A stretch of 10,430 bases of DNA from an uncultured Rikenellaceae bacterium (GCA_937906485.1 CALCYB010000024.1:1-10430), one strand, 5' to 3'; shown: positions 1 to 7,414, numbered from the stretch's first letter. Notes: generated by a model from the letters alone, not told the origin. Numbers and translations: made by a program.

Positions 1-169
1 CACGGACCCCATTGCCCAGGGCGTGGCTTTCGGCACCGCCGGTCACGTCATCGGCACCGCCAAGGCAAACGAGGTCCATCCCCTCACCGGCGCGGTGAGC
101 AGCCTGTCTCTGGTGGTGGCAGGACTGCTGACGGCTATCCTCTTCCCGGTGATGATGAGCTTGCTGTAA
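1..169 (+). CDS. LrgB/CidB family membrane protein, 3' end only
   Basis: The reading frame enters from the left edge (first full codon at position 2) and ends at TAA 167-169, leaving 55 C-terminal residues. The segment GHVIGTAKA, followed by a small-residue stretch (GAVSSLSLVVAGLLTAILF) forming one last membrane helix, matches the conserved end of LrgB/CidB/YohK proteins, where a Ser/Gly-His-x-Ile-Gly-Thr-Ala-Lys-Ala motif precedes the last helix. Family members are inner-membrane proteins paired with LrgA/CidA. They were first linked to control of murein hydrolase activity and later to export or uptake of small metabolites such as pyruvate or glycolate. The stop codon overlaps the ribosome binding site of the next gene, so the two are probably co-transcribed. 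The start and any lrgA partner lie outside the window. Confidence 0.8.
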   Translation, partial: TDPIAQGVAFGTAGHVIGTAKANEVHPLTGAVSSLSLVVAGLLTAILFPVMMSLL

Positions 170-174
170 AGGAG
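169..174 (+). promoter_or_regulatory. Ribosome binding site of the fumarase-like start
   Basis: AAGGAG lies 5 nt before the ATG at 180 and overlaps the stop codon of the upstream LrgB-type gene. It is a strong Shine-Dalgarno for this kind of genome. It supports the ATG at 180 as the true start and suggests the fumarase N-terminus was, or is, genuinely translated as part of this transcript. Confidence 0.7.
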
Positions 175-179
175 TAACT

Positions 180-1760
180 ATGAACTACCGCATTGAACAT
201 GACTCTATGGGCGAGGTCCGGGTCCCCGCTGACAAATACTGGGGCGCACAGACCCAGCGATCCATTCAGAATTTCCCCATTGGCATAGGTCTGGAAACCA
301 TGCCCCGGGAGATCATCCATGCATTTGGAATTCTGAAGAAAGCCGCTGCCCTGGACATCCAGAAAGCGCACATCGAAGCCATCAGCGCAGACAACCTGAC
401 CGGAAAAACGGATGAAATTGCAACCTATCCGCTGGTACACATCACCGGAACCCCCTACATCGAACTGGATGCTCCGATCAACCCGGCCTGGTCTGCACAG
501 TTCAGCCTCATCAAAAGCATCCTGCCGTCAGAGGTGACCGTACTGACCGAAGAAGTCTGGGCCCAGATCGGCAGTCAATTTGCCGCCTACACCGCCTGGA
601 AAAATGCCAAGGCCGGTGCTTCTGTGGAAGCATTGGGCGAAGACATCATCCACAAACAACTGAAAGACAACAAAAAGGAAGCATTGCTGGCCTTGGTTGC
701 CCAAGATGCAGCCCTCAAGGAAGAAGCCGAGAACATTGACCTGGTTGACCAGTTCCTGCACATCCTTCGGGATTTCTACCGGTTGTTGCGCAACTTCATC
801 ACCTTCCACGATTTCTACGACAAGAGCAAGAAAGTTCATGCCATCTTCCAGTCCGGAACCCTGATTGTGGACCAACGCTCCTGCAAGTTCTGTATGCAGG
901 TGGCAGATACCGGCAAACACAGTGCTGCAGCCGCAAACAGCGGCTTATTCCTGATTTATTGCGACTGCACCAACAAGACCAAAGCCGGCAAGATCCAGAT
1001 TGTCGCCGCCATGACAGTCGGCAACATCGGAGACATCACAGTCGGCAAAAATGCCCTCTATTACGACAACAACGGGTTGGAATGGGATGCCGTCATCACC
1101 AAGATCATCGACAATCCCATCAGCCTGGGACAAGCCTTCTGGTCCCCTTACCGCCGCCTGGCAACTGCTGTAGAAAACCTCATCAACAAGAATGCCGCGG
1201 ACAAGGATGCCAAGATCATGAAAGACCTCAACACGAAGATTGCTACGGCTCCTGCTACTCCCCCTGCAGGCACCGATCCCAAAGCGGCAGCCGCTGCGGC
1301 ACCTCCGTTTGACATCGCCAAATTTGCCGGTATCTTTGCGGCCATCGGTATGGCCTTTGGCATGATCGGCTCGGCATTGGCCAGTCTGGTCAAAGGATTT
1401 GTAGCCCTGACCTGGTGGCAAGTCATCATTGTGTTTGTGGGACTGTTGCTGGCCATTTCCGGCCCGGCTATGGTCATGGCCTGGATGAAACTCCGCCGCC
1501 GCAACCTGGCCCCCCTGCTCAATGCCAACGGATGGGCCATCAATGCCATCTCGAAAATCAGCATTCCTTTCGGCGAGACCTTGACCGACATCGCCCGTTT
1601 CCCGAAACTCAAGTTGCAGGACCCCTATAAAAAGAAAGGGTTGGCTCCCTGGAAAAAGTGGTGCATCGCTATCCTTTCACTGCTGGTTGTCCTGGCAGTA
1701 CTTTGGCTCTGCAACCTTTTCGCTTGGATCCAACTCCCTTCTCCTCTGCCCTGGTTCTAA
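180..1760 (+). CDS. Chimeric ORF: FumC N-terminus joined to an unrecognised membrane protein
   Basis: Residues 1-58 are unmistakable class II fumarase N-terminus: a MGEVRVPADKYWGAQTQRS block, then MPREIIHAFGILKKAAAL. Fumarase homology stops abruptly near nt 350-356, and none of the rest of FumC is present, including the active-site serine loop (GSSxMPxKxNP), so this cannot be a working fumarase. Residues ~59-526 are a different protein that I recognise only as resembling conserved hypothetical proteins of Bacteroidota. It has a soluble region with SCKFC (C235, C238) and CDC (C261, C263), the segment NPISLGQAFWSPYRRLA (313-329), an Ala/Pro-rich linker (~354-377), three likely membrane helices (~381-405, 413-436, 494-517) and a GWAINAISKISIPFGETL segment (451-468) between helices 2 and 3. 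The frame stays open across the junction. The native start and full length of the second protein are unknown. A true fusion by deletion and an assembly misjoin are both possible. The stop codon overlaps that of cstA on the other strand. Confidence 0.8.
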   Translation: MNYRIEHDSMGEVRVPADKYWGAQTQRSIQNFPIGIGLETMPREIIHAFGILKKAAALDIQKAHIEAISADNLTGKTDEIATYPLVHITGTPYIELDAPINPAWSAQFSLIKSILPSEVTVLTEEVWAQIGSQFAAYTAWKNAKAGASVEALGEDIIHKQLKDNKKEALLALVAQDAALKEEAENIDLVDQFLHILRDFYRLLRNFITFHDFYDKSKKVHAIFQSGTLIVDQRSCKFCMQVADTGKHSAAAANSGLFLIYCDCTNKTKAGKIQIVAAMTVGNIGDITVGKNALYYDNNGLEWDAVITKIIDNPISLGQAFWSPYRRLATAVENLINKNAADKDAKIMKDLNTKIATAPATPPAGTDPKAAAAAAPPFDIAKFAGIFAAIGMAFGMIGSALASLVKGFVALTWWQVIIVFVGLLLAISGPAMVMAWMKLRRRNLAPLLNANGWAINAISKISIPFGETLTDIARFPKLKLQDPYKKKGLAPWKKWCIAILSLLVVLAVLWLCNLFAWIQLPSPLPWF

Positions 1761-3196
1761 TGCAGACCGGGGCAGTTGCCCTGTTTCTTCTTCCAGGCGA
1801 TGAACCAGCCCAGGGAGAGCAAAACAGCCAGTGCTCCGATCAGGTATCCCAACCAATAAGGCAGTTGGAGACCCTCCGGAGCCACGAGAATATAGGTCAC
1901 ACTGACGCAGGTCATGAACAGGGCCGGCACCAGGGTCAAATAGAAATTCTTTTTCTCCTGTACCAGATAGACCGTAATTGCCCACAACGTAAATACGGAC
2001 AGGGTCTGGTTCGCCCAGGCAAAATAACGCCAGATGATCTTGAAGCCATCCGCATCCGAGAGGCTGTAGATGAGCACGGCTATGGTCATCAAAAAGAGCG
2101 GCACACAGATGATCAGGCGGTTGCGGATCGGTTTCTGATCCAATTTAAAGAGGTCTGCAGCAATCAGGCGTGCTGAGCGCAGGGCAGTATCACCACTGCT
2201 GATGGGCGCAGCCACAATACCGACCAACGCCAGAATCCCCCCGAAAATACCCAGCCAATCTTTGGAAATCAGGGTTGCCACCATCGCACCGCTATAAGGG
2301 ACGCCTTCTGCATTGACAGTACCGTACTCACCGAAGAACCAGGTCGCTACGGCTGCCCAAATCAAAGCCACCACCCCTTCGGTGACCATGGCTCCATAAA
2401 AAATTCCACGAGCGTGTTTCTCATTCTTCATGCAACGGGCCATCATCGGAGACTGCGTGGCATGAAAACCGCTGATGGCTCCACATGCAATGCTGACAAA
2501 CATCATCGGAAAGATCGGGCTGCTATCGTACTTGGTCCCAAAACCATCCCACATCTCGGGCAGAGCCGGCCACTTGACAAACAGCATCACCATAATGCCA
2601 GCCGCCATAAACAGCAAGGCCATGGCAAACAGCGGATAGATCCGGCCAATGATCTTGTCGATCGGCAACAGGGTCGCCAGGAAATAATAGATGAAGATCA
2701 CCACAATCCAGAACAGGGCATCCAGGGATTTCGGAGTCATGGCAGCCAACAGGTCGGCTGGACCGGAGGTGAACACGGCCCCTACCAGCACCATCAACAG
2801 CAGAATAAAGAAAATCATGAAATTACGGGTCTTGTTCCCCAAGTAATGTCCCACAATTTCCGGCAGATTCGCGCCATTCATACGCAACGAGATCGCCCCG
2901 GAGAAGAAATCATGGACAGCTCCCCCGAAAATTGTCCCGACGACAATCCAGATGTAGGAAGCCGTACCGAACTGAGCCCCCATGATGGCCCCGAAAATCG
3001 GTCCGAGACCCGCAATGTTCAGGAACTGGATCATGAAGAGTTTCCACGTGGGCATCGGGATATAGTCAACCCCATCCTGCAGACGGACAGCCGGCGTCTG
3101 GCGTGAGGGATCCGGAGCGAACACCCGGGTCACGTACCGGCCATAAATGAAATAGCCTCCGATCAGCAACAGCAAGGCAAGAATAAATGTAACCAT
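1757..3196 (-). CDS. cstA: CstA family transporter (carbon starvation protein)
   Basis: 479 residues, almost all hydrophobic, with a dozen or more membrane helices. The family signature is clear near the N-terminus: QFLNIAGLGPIFGAIMGAQF (~57-76), then a GTIFGGAVHDFFSGAISLR stretch. Later come GAISGFHATQSPMMARCM and SGDTALRSARLIAADLF, also typical of CstA. Enterobacterial CstA and BtsT (YjiY) are inner-membrane pyruvate transporters, and CstA has also been linked to peptide uptake. The substrate here is inferred, not seen. At 479 residues it is much shorter than the ~700-residue E. coli protein, in line with the compact form common in Bacteroidota. The start ATG at 3194-3196 lies 9 nt after the kinase stop with no Shine-Dalgarno, so translation probably depends on co-transcription with the kinase. 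The TAG stop (1757-1759) overlaps the stop of the convergent chimeric gene, leaving no room for a terminator. Confidence 0.93.
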   Translation of the reverse strand: MVTFILALLLLIGGYFIYGRYVTRVFAPDPSRQTPAVRLQDGVDYIPMPTWKLFMIQFLNIAGLGPIFGAIMGAQFGTASYIWIVVGTIFGGAVHDFFSGAISLRMNGANLPEIVGHYLGNKTRNFMIFFILLLMVLVGAVFTSGPADLLAAMTPKSLDALFWIVVIFIYYFLATLLPIDKIIGRIYPLFAMALLFMAAGIMVMLFVKWPALPEMWDGFGTKYDSSPIFPMMFVSIACGAISGFHATQSPMMARCMKNEKHARGIFYGAMVTEGVVALIWAAVATWFFGEYGTVNAEGVPYSGAMVATLISKDWLGIFGGILALVGIVAAPISSGDTALRSARLIAADLFKLDQKPIRNRLIICVPLFLMTIAVLIYSLSDADGFKIIWRYFAWANQTLSVFTLWAITVYLVQEKKNFYLTLVPALFMTCVSVTYILVAPEGLQLPYWLGYLIGALAVLLSLGWFIAWKKKQGNCPGLH

Positions 3197-3205
3197 AAAT
3201 CAACT

Positions 3206-4861
3206 TTATCCGATAAAACTTCGGATCAATGAAGTAGCCGGTACTTCCTTGTCCGAAACATAAACAAAATAATTCAAGAATTTCTGCAGGCGGTGTGCCT
3301 CGCTGTACTCACGGCTGTTCTTGGGAACGGTCCTCAGGATCCGTTCTGCAAAGGAGCGGATCACGGGAAATTCCACAATGTAAGAGGCATTGAACAGCAC
3401 ATCGGCCGTTTCCTGATAAGGATAGATCCATTTCACCTCGGCCCGACGCACGTTCGGCCAATTGGCAATGGTTTCCTGGGCCGTGAAGGCTCCCTTCCGG
3501 AAGTCCCGCACAATACGGCGCAACAAGCGGTGGTCACTGGTCGGAATGCTGTTGTGGTCATCCAGCGAGATGCTGGTTATGGTATTGATGAAAATACGGA
3601 ATTTCACATCCTCACTCACCTGATCCGTCAGTTGGGGATTGAGCGCATGAATACCCTCCAGCAACAGCACATCCCCTTTTTCCAACCGGAGTCTGCGGCC
3701 GTTGAATTCCCGCAGGCCCGTCACAAAGTTGTACTCCGGCACTTCCACCGTCTGGCCGTCCAGCAGCTTGAGCAAATCCTGCTGCAAGTAACGGTGATCG
3801 ACGGTATCGAAGTTGTCAAAATCAAACGAACCGTCGGGGAGCCGGGGTGTATCCAGCCGGTTCACAAAATAATCATCCGTGGAGAAGGAAATCGGACGGA
3901 TTCCACAGGCCCTCAACTGGGTACTCAAGCGTTTGCAGAACGTTGATTTGCCGCTGCTGCTCGGGCCGGTGATCAACACCAGGCGCAATGGAACGGGTGC
4001 ATGCATCCTCCGCTCGATCTCTTCCGCTATCTGCACAATCTTTTTTTCCTGCAAGGCCTCCGCCACTTGGATCAACTCACTGGTATAACCGTTCAGGCAG
4101 GCGTGATTCAGGTCTCCGGCATTTTCCAATCCCATGATCCGGTTCCAGCGCAGGTTCTCCTTGAAGACCTCGAAGGTCTTGGGTTGGGGAGTGAACGGAG
4201 CCAGCTGTTTGGGATGATGGCGGTCCGGCACACGCAGGAGCATTCCCTCCTGGAACAGATCCAGGTCCCAGACCGTCAGGTAACCGGTACTGGGAAGCAG
4301 GGCATCGTAGTAATAATCCACGGTATCTTCCAGGGTGTAGTAATTCACATAGACCTCATCCGAAGTTTCCAGCAAACGGACCTTGTCCTGGTAACCGAAT
4401 TCCTGGAATTTGTCAATCGCCTCCTGCTTGCGCACCTCCCAGCGGCGGAACGGAAGATCCTTTCGGACCAGTTCCCGCATCCGCAGGCTCAAAGCATCGA
4501 CATCACTCGGGAGCAGGGCCTTGCCGTCGCCTTTGTCCAGCACGCAATAGTAGCCTTTGGAAATCGGACGGCGCAAGACCAGATGTCCCTTCGGAAAAAG
4601 GTCCCGAGCAGCCTTGCACAAAAGGAAACACAACGAACGGCAATAGACTCCCCGCCCAATGTAGGTCCCGTAATCCAGGAACTCCACCTCCCGGCTGTTG
4701 AAAGCCCGGTACTTGAGTCCTTGTGCAACATGATTCACTTTCGCCGCCAAGATCGGATTTTCGCGTTGTTCCAACCCGAAGGCCGGTAACATCTCCAGCA
4801 ACGTGGTTCCTTCCTGAAACTCCTTGGTGCTGTCTGTATTATGACAATAAATCTTAACCAT
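3206..4861 (-). CDS. Nucleoside (uridine-type) kinase with N-terminal TGS/threonyl-tRNA-synthetase-like region
   Basis: 551 residues from ATG 4859-4861. A TTG one codon upstream is also in frame but less likely. Domains, numbered from the TTG (subtract 1 for the ATG): a TGS-like ubiquitin fold (~1-65, with FQEGTTLLEML), then a region resembling the second additional domain of threonyl-tRNA synthetase (~70-230), then a P-loop kinase of the uridine kinase/phosphoribulokinase type (~290-500). The Walker A motif is GPSSSGKS (300-307). STDDYF (328-333), LLEGIHALNP (401-410) and the TSDHRLLRRIVRD stretch are the expected kinase elements. The family is predicted to phosphorylate uridine/cytidine in pyrimidine salvage; the role of the tRNA-synthetase-like part is unknown. 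The gene probably starts its own transcript from the promoter at 4887-4918 and runs into cstA 9 nt downstream. Confidence 0.88.
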   Translation of the reverse strand: MVKIYCHNTDSTKEFQEGTTLLEMLPAFGLEQRENPILAAKVNHVAQGLKYRAFNSREVEFLDYGTYIGRGVYCRSLCFLLCKAARDLFPKGHLVLRRPISKGYYCVLDKGDGKALLPSDVDALSLRMRELVRKDLPFRRWEVRKQEAIDKFQEFGYQDKVRLLETSDEVYVNYYTLEDTVDYYYDALLPSTGYLTVWDLDLFQEGMLLRVPDRHHPKQLAPFTPQPKTFEVFKENLRWNRIMGLENAGDLNHACLNGYTSELIQVAEALQEKKIVQIAEEIERRMHAPVPLRLVLITGPSSSGKSTFCKRLSTQLRACGIRPISFSTDDYFVNRLDTPRLPDGSFDFDNFDTVDHRYLQQDLLKLLDGQTVEVPEYNFVTGLREFNGRRLRLEKGDVLLLEGIHALNPQLTDQVSEDVKFRIFINTITSISLDDHNSIPTSDHRLLRRIVRDFRKGAFTAQETIANWPNVRRAEVKWIYPYQETADVLFNASYIVEFPVIRSFAERILRTVPKNSREYSEAHRLQKFLNYFVYVSDKEVPATSLIRSFIG

Positions 4862-4870
4862 CAAAGAATA

Positions 4871-4885
4871 CGCTTAGTTCAAGCG
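4871..4885. repeat. Small perfect inverted repeat at the kinase transcription start
   Basis: On the minus strand CGCTT-GAACT-AAGCG is a perfect 5-bp inverted repeat with a 5-nt centre. It begins one base downstream of the predicted -7 box of the kinase promoter and covers the expected transcription start. It could be an operator or a small hairpin in the leader. It is short, so chance is possible. Confidence 0.3.
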
Positions 4886-4886
4886 A

Positions 4887-4918
4887 CGAAGATAGTGAAT
4901 TTACTCCCCACTTGCAAT
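4887..4918 (-). promoter_or_regulatory. Predicted Bacteroidota-type promoter for the kinase-cstA unit
   Basis: Read on the minus strand, TATCTTCG (4894-4887) fits the TAnnTTTG -7 consensus with one mismatch. ATTG (4918-4915) fits a TTTG-like -33 element, and the spacing is 20 nt, as expected. The -33 element lies in the last codons of the permease gene. Transcription would start around 4880, giving a leader of only ~20 nt before the ATG at 4861. Confidence 0.5.
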
Positions 4919-7246
4919 CGCTTTGACCGGATTCTCCGCTGCGATCCGCAAAGAATTCAACAGCACCGTCACCACAATGATCACCACCACCATCAAGTCC
5001 CCCAACACATAGATTCCGGCACCCAAGTCCACCTTCTGCTGGAACATCTGCAAGGCCAGATCACTGGCCAGGTACGCAGCGACATTCCCCAGCACCACAG
5101 CGATGAGGGTCAGTTTCAGCACATCCCGGAGAAACATCCCAACAACTTCTCTTGACTGGGCACCATTGATCTTCCGGATGGCCATTTCCGCACTCCGGCG
5201 CCGGGTTTCCTCCCGGATGTAAGCCACCAATCCCATCAGCGAAATGATGAACGCAAAGATGCTCCCCAACAGAATAGCATCCTTGATACGCTGTATTTCT
5301 GCAAACTGAACCCTCATTCCATCCGCATAAGTGACGACCTCCACCTCTTTTTGAGGAAGATGTTCGTCCACCGACTGCTGGATCATCGCCACCGTATTGG
5401 CACTCAATTCATTCACCTTAATCAGGATGCAGCCAAACTGCAATTCATAGGGCGGAAGGTTACGGTCAGCACCGAAACGGACACTGGGACGGTCATCCAA
5501 GTACATGCCTCCGATCTTGTAGTCTTCATACACGCCACAGATTGTGTAGATGTCTTCCTTATTGGTGCTGTGCTCAGTAAACAGGACGCCTTTGCCGATT
5601 GCACCATCGGACCAGTCAACAAACTGCTGCATCTTCTCGACAAACTTACGGCTGACGGCCACCTCTTTCATGCTTCTGGCCTCCCGTCCTTCCAAAAACC
5701 GGATACCGAGAACAGCAGCAGCTCCTTCGGTCGAATGATACTGGTCCGCAACATTGAACAACTCACGATCATCTGACGGCAGATAGACATTGTTGCCAGA
5801 GGAGCCGGCAACCGGGACACGGGAAACGATGGCACTTTGCTGTACACAAGGCAGTTTGACCAGTTCATCCTGCAATCGGTAAAACTCATCTGAGGGTGCA
5901 TTCGGCAGTTCGATCACCAGCAGGTTGTCGTAATTATACCCCAGATCCTGGTTCAACAACGCATCATACTGTTTGGCAAAGGCCAGCATCATGCAGACCA
6001 AAAAGACAGTAAAGGTAAACTGGAGGGTCAAAAACAGTTTCTTCCAAAGCCGTTTGGTCTCGCGATAACTCCGAAAGGCCGTCGAGACGGGGATGGACAT
6101 AAAAATACGGGCAGGTACCAGCGAGGAGACCAGCATCACCAACAGACACACCAGCACGATAGCAATCACGGCCCTGACCGAAAACAACGCCGACAACGAA
6201 GCCCCGACCAGACGGATGATCCATGGTTGCAAGGCCAACACCAGCAGTGCAGCCAGAAAAATGGAAATCAAGACCGAACACATGGATTCACGAAAGACCA
6301 GCCACAGGATGTTGCGGCTACCCGCGCCATAACATTTTCTCACCCCTACTTCCTTGGCACGCTGCACCACACTGGTAATGGAATCCAGCACATAATTGGC
6401 CACAGACACCCCAATCAGCAACAAAGCCACCAAAGAAAGCAGCAACATCATGTTCCGGTTCATCGGCGACCATACATGCATCAGGTCAGCACGTTCCAGA
6501 TAATACCACAACTTCAGACCGGCCTTTTCAAATTCTTCCAAAGGCTGGTTGGTAGCCTGCATTTGGTGGATAGCATCAGTCAAAGTGGCCGGATCCACAC
6601 CTTCAGCAAGTTTGACATAGCCATGGTAACGGTCATTCCCGATCCAGTTCTCGGTGCTTGATTTATGGTACGAAACCATGGACAAGAGGATATCCACCCC
6701 ATTGAACGAACTGTTCTGGGGAAAATCTTCATAGACTCCTTCAACCGTCAACTTGACCGCAGGTAACGACTCGTTGTACAACAACTGACCCATCGCGGCA
6801 TCCACACCACCGAGTTTATCTGCAAATGATTTGGAAACCATTACCTTACCCCATCCATTCAGCACCTGATGCGGATCCCCCGCATAGATCTCCCGCGTAA
6901 AAATATCGAAGAAACTGGTATCCGCCAACAGCAACCCCGCACTTAACTTCTCCTTTTCTTCGGTGTAGTAATTCCGATTGTCAAACACCGGGGTCACCCG
7001 GGTAGCGACTTCTACACCGGGCACAAAATTCCGGAAACCCGGAGCCACCGCTCCACTGACCTGATCAGCCTGCAACGGATCCTCGTTATGCCTCACGGCC
7101 CCCGTCATGATCTTGTACACACGTTCCCTATCCTGGTAATAATGATCGTATTGCCACTCAAAACATACTTTGGCAATCAGTACAGCTCCGATGGCCAGGC
7201 CCAGGGCCAGTGAAATAATTTTTACGATTCCTCTTTTTCGTTTCAT
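4901..7246 (-). CDS. Duplicated MacB/FtsX-type ABC transporter permease
   Basis: 781 residues from ATG 7244-7246. A TTG 18 nt upstream is in frame, but the AGGAGA ribosome binding site lies between the two, so the ATG is preferred. The architecture is helix ~8-27, a large MacB periplasmic domain (~30-260), an FtsX block with helices ~266-286, 319-341 and 357-377, a linking helix ~404-423, a second periplasmic domain (~430-650), and a second FtsX block with helices ~656-676, 709-729 and 747-766. The coupling segments AKEVGVRKCYGA (298-308) and RSAEMAIRKINGA (684-696), after helices 1 of each block, are typical of this family. Such proteins work with a LolD/MacB-like ATPase, moving lipoproteins or peptides or driving envelope processes by mechanotransmission. 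No ATPase is encoded in the window, so the partner must be elsewhere. It shares an intergenic region and a candidate operator with umuDC. Confidence 0.9.
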   Translation of the reverse strand: MKRKRGIVKIISLALGLAIGAVLIAKVCFEWQYDHYYQDRERVYKIMTGAVRHNEDPLQADQVSGAVAPGFRNFVPGVEVATRVTPVFDNRNYYTEEKEKLSAGLLLADTSFFDIFTREIYAGDPHQVLNGWGKVMVSKSFADKLGGVDAAMGQLLYNESLPAVKLTVEGVYEDFPQNSSFNGVDILLSMVSYHKSSTENWIGNDRYHGYVKLAEGVDPATLTDAIHQMQATNQPLEEFEKAGLKLWYYLERADLMHVWSPMNRNMMLLLSLVALLLIGVSVANYVLDSITSVVQRAKEVGVRKCYGAGSRNILWLVFRESMCSVLISIFLAALLVLALQPWIIRLVGASLSALFSVRAVIAIVLVCLLVMLVSSLVPARIFMSIPVSTAFRSYRETKRLWKKLFLTLQFTFTVFLVCMMLAFAKQYDALLNQDLGYNYDNLLVIELPNAPSDEFYRLQDELVKLPCVQQSAIVSRVPVAGSSGNNVYLPSDDRELFNVADQYHSTEGAAAVLGIRFLEGREARSMKEVAVSRKFVEKMQQFVDWSDGAIGKGVLFTEHSTNKEDIYTICGVYEDYKIGGMYLDDRPSVRFGADRNLPPYELQFGCILIKVNELSANTVAMIQQSVDEHLPQKEVEVVTYADGMRVQFAEIQRIKDAILLGSIFAFIISLMGLVAYIREETRRRSAEMAIRKINGAQSREVVGMFLRDVLKLTLIAVVLGNVAAYLASDLALQMFQQKVDLGAGIYVLGDLMVVVIIVVTVLLNSLRIAAENPVKAIASGE

Positions 7247-7253
7247 GGACTGT

Positions 7254-7259
7254 TCTCCT
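7254..7259 (-). promoter_or_regulatory. Ribosome binding site deciding the permease start
   Basis: On the minus strand AGGAGA lies 7 nt before the ATG at 7246. It lies downstream of the alternative in-frame TTG (7262-7264), so it can only serve the ATG. The permease start is therefore placed at 7246. Confidence 0.7.
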
Positions 7260-7304
7260 ATCAAATCTTTCAGACTCCCACCCCAATCTCAATGCCAAAA
7301 ACCG

Positions 7305-7316
7305 ATTCAACTGAAT
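7305..7316. promoter_or_regulatory. Candidate operator, permease-side copy of dyad TTCAACTGAA
   Basis: ATTCAACTGAAT is an inverted repeat with 5-bp arms (ATTCA/TGAAT) around a 2-bp centre. It shares its 10-bp core TTCAACTGAA with the copy at 7415-7426; the outer base pair changes from A/T to G/C on both sides at once, so symmetry is kept. It lies exactly 12 nt downstream of the predicted minus-strand -7 box, where a repressor would block initiation or early elongation. Confidence 0.5.
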
Positions 7317-7328
7317 AACAAGCACTTG

Positions 7329-7336
7329 CAAAAATA
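7329..7336 (-). promoter_or_regulatory. Predicted -7 box of the permease promoter
   Basis: On the minus strand TATTTTTG matches the TAnnTTTG consensus fully. I find no clean TTTG -33 element: TTTA occurs with a 17-nt spacer and TTCT with a 20-nt spacer. Transcription would start near 7322, giving a leader of ~75 nt before the ATG at 7246. Confidence 0.4.
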
Positions 7337-7345
7337 GCACATTTT

Positions 7346-7360
7346 CCCTACTGTAAAGAA
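7346..7360 (+). repeat. Intergenic repeat CCCTAYTGTAAAGAA, copy 1
   Basis: This 15-nt sequence matches 10037-10051 at 14 of 15 positions (C versus T at position 6). The other copy lies in the gap between the LysR gene and the oxidoreductase. The CTGTAAA within it recurs at 7372-7378, 21 bp downstream (about two helical turns), next to the predicted umuD -33 region. It may be a binding site for a regulator such as the nearby LysR protein. Confidence 0.3.
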
Positions 7361-7370
7361 TTTTAACACA

Positions 7371-7402
7371 TCTGTAAAAGAGGGAAGAATTTACTAACTT
7401 TG
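7371..7402 (+). promoter_or_regulatory. Predicted Bacteroidota-type promoter of the umuDC block
   Basis: TAACTTTG (7395-7402) matches the TAnnTTTG -7 consensus fully. TCTG (7371-7374), one base off TTTG, lies 20 nt upstream in the -33 position. Transcription would start near 7409, some 60 nt before the umuD ATG, and the GTTCAACTGAAC dyad would lie just inside the transcript. Confidence 0.6.
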
Positions 7403-7414
7403 TACGCCATCAAA

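Noticed and set aside
180..353. Annotating a functional fumarase
   Set aside because: Only ~58 of ~460 residues are present and all catalytic regions are missing.
945..1421. Minus-strand ORFs (also 528-920 and 1148-1612) within the chimeric gene
   Set aside because: I considered whether the odd second half of the chimera might be the shadow and a minus ORF the real gene. The plus frame has an ordered soluble and membrane-helix architecture and conserved-looking motifs, whereas the minus frames are low-complexity Gly/Arg/Ser-rich.
2414..3106. A 230-codon plus-strand ORF inside cstA
   Set aside because: The product is rich in His, Gln and Arg with no hydrophobic core, as expected from reading antisense to membrane-helix codons. 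cstA on the other strand is clear.
4001..4789. A 262-codon plus-strand ORF opposite the nucleoside kinase
   Set aside because: Antisense to a gene with P-loop and other kinase motifs; no start signal or domain of its own.
7247..7264. Earlier TTG start for the permease
   Set aside because: The AGGAGA ribosome binding site lies between this TTG and the ATG at 7246, so only the ATG is served.
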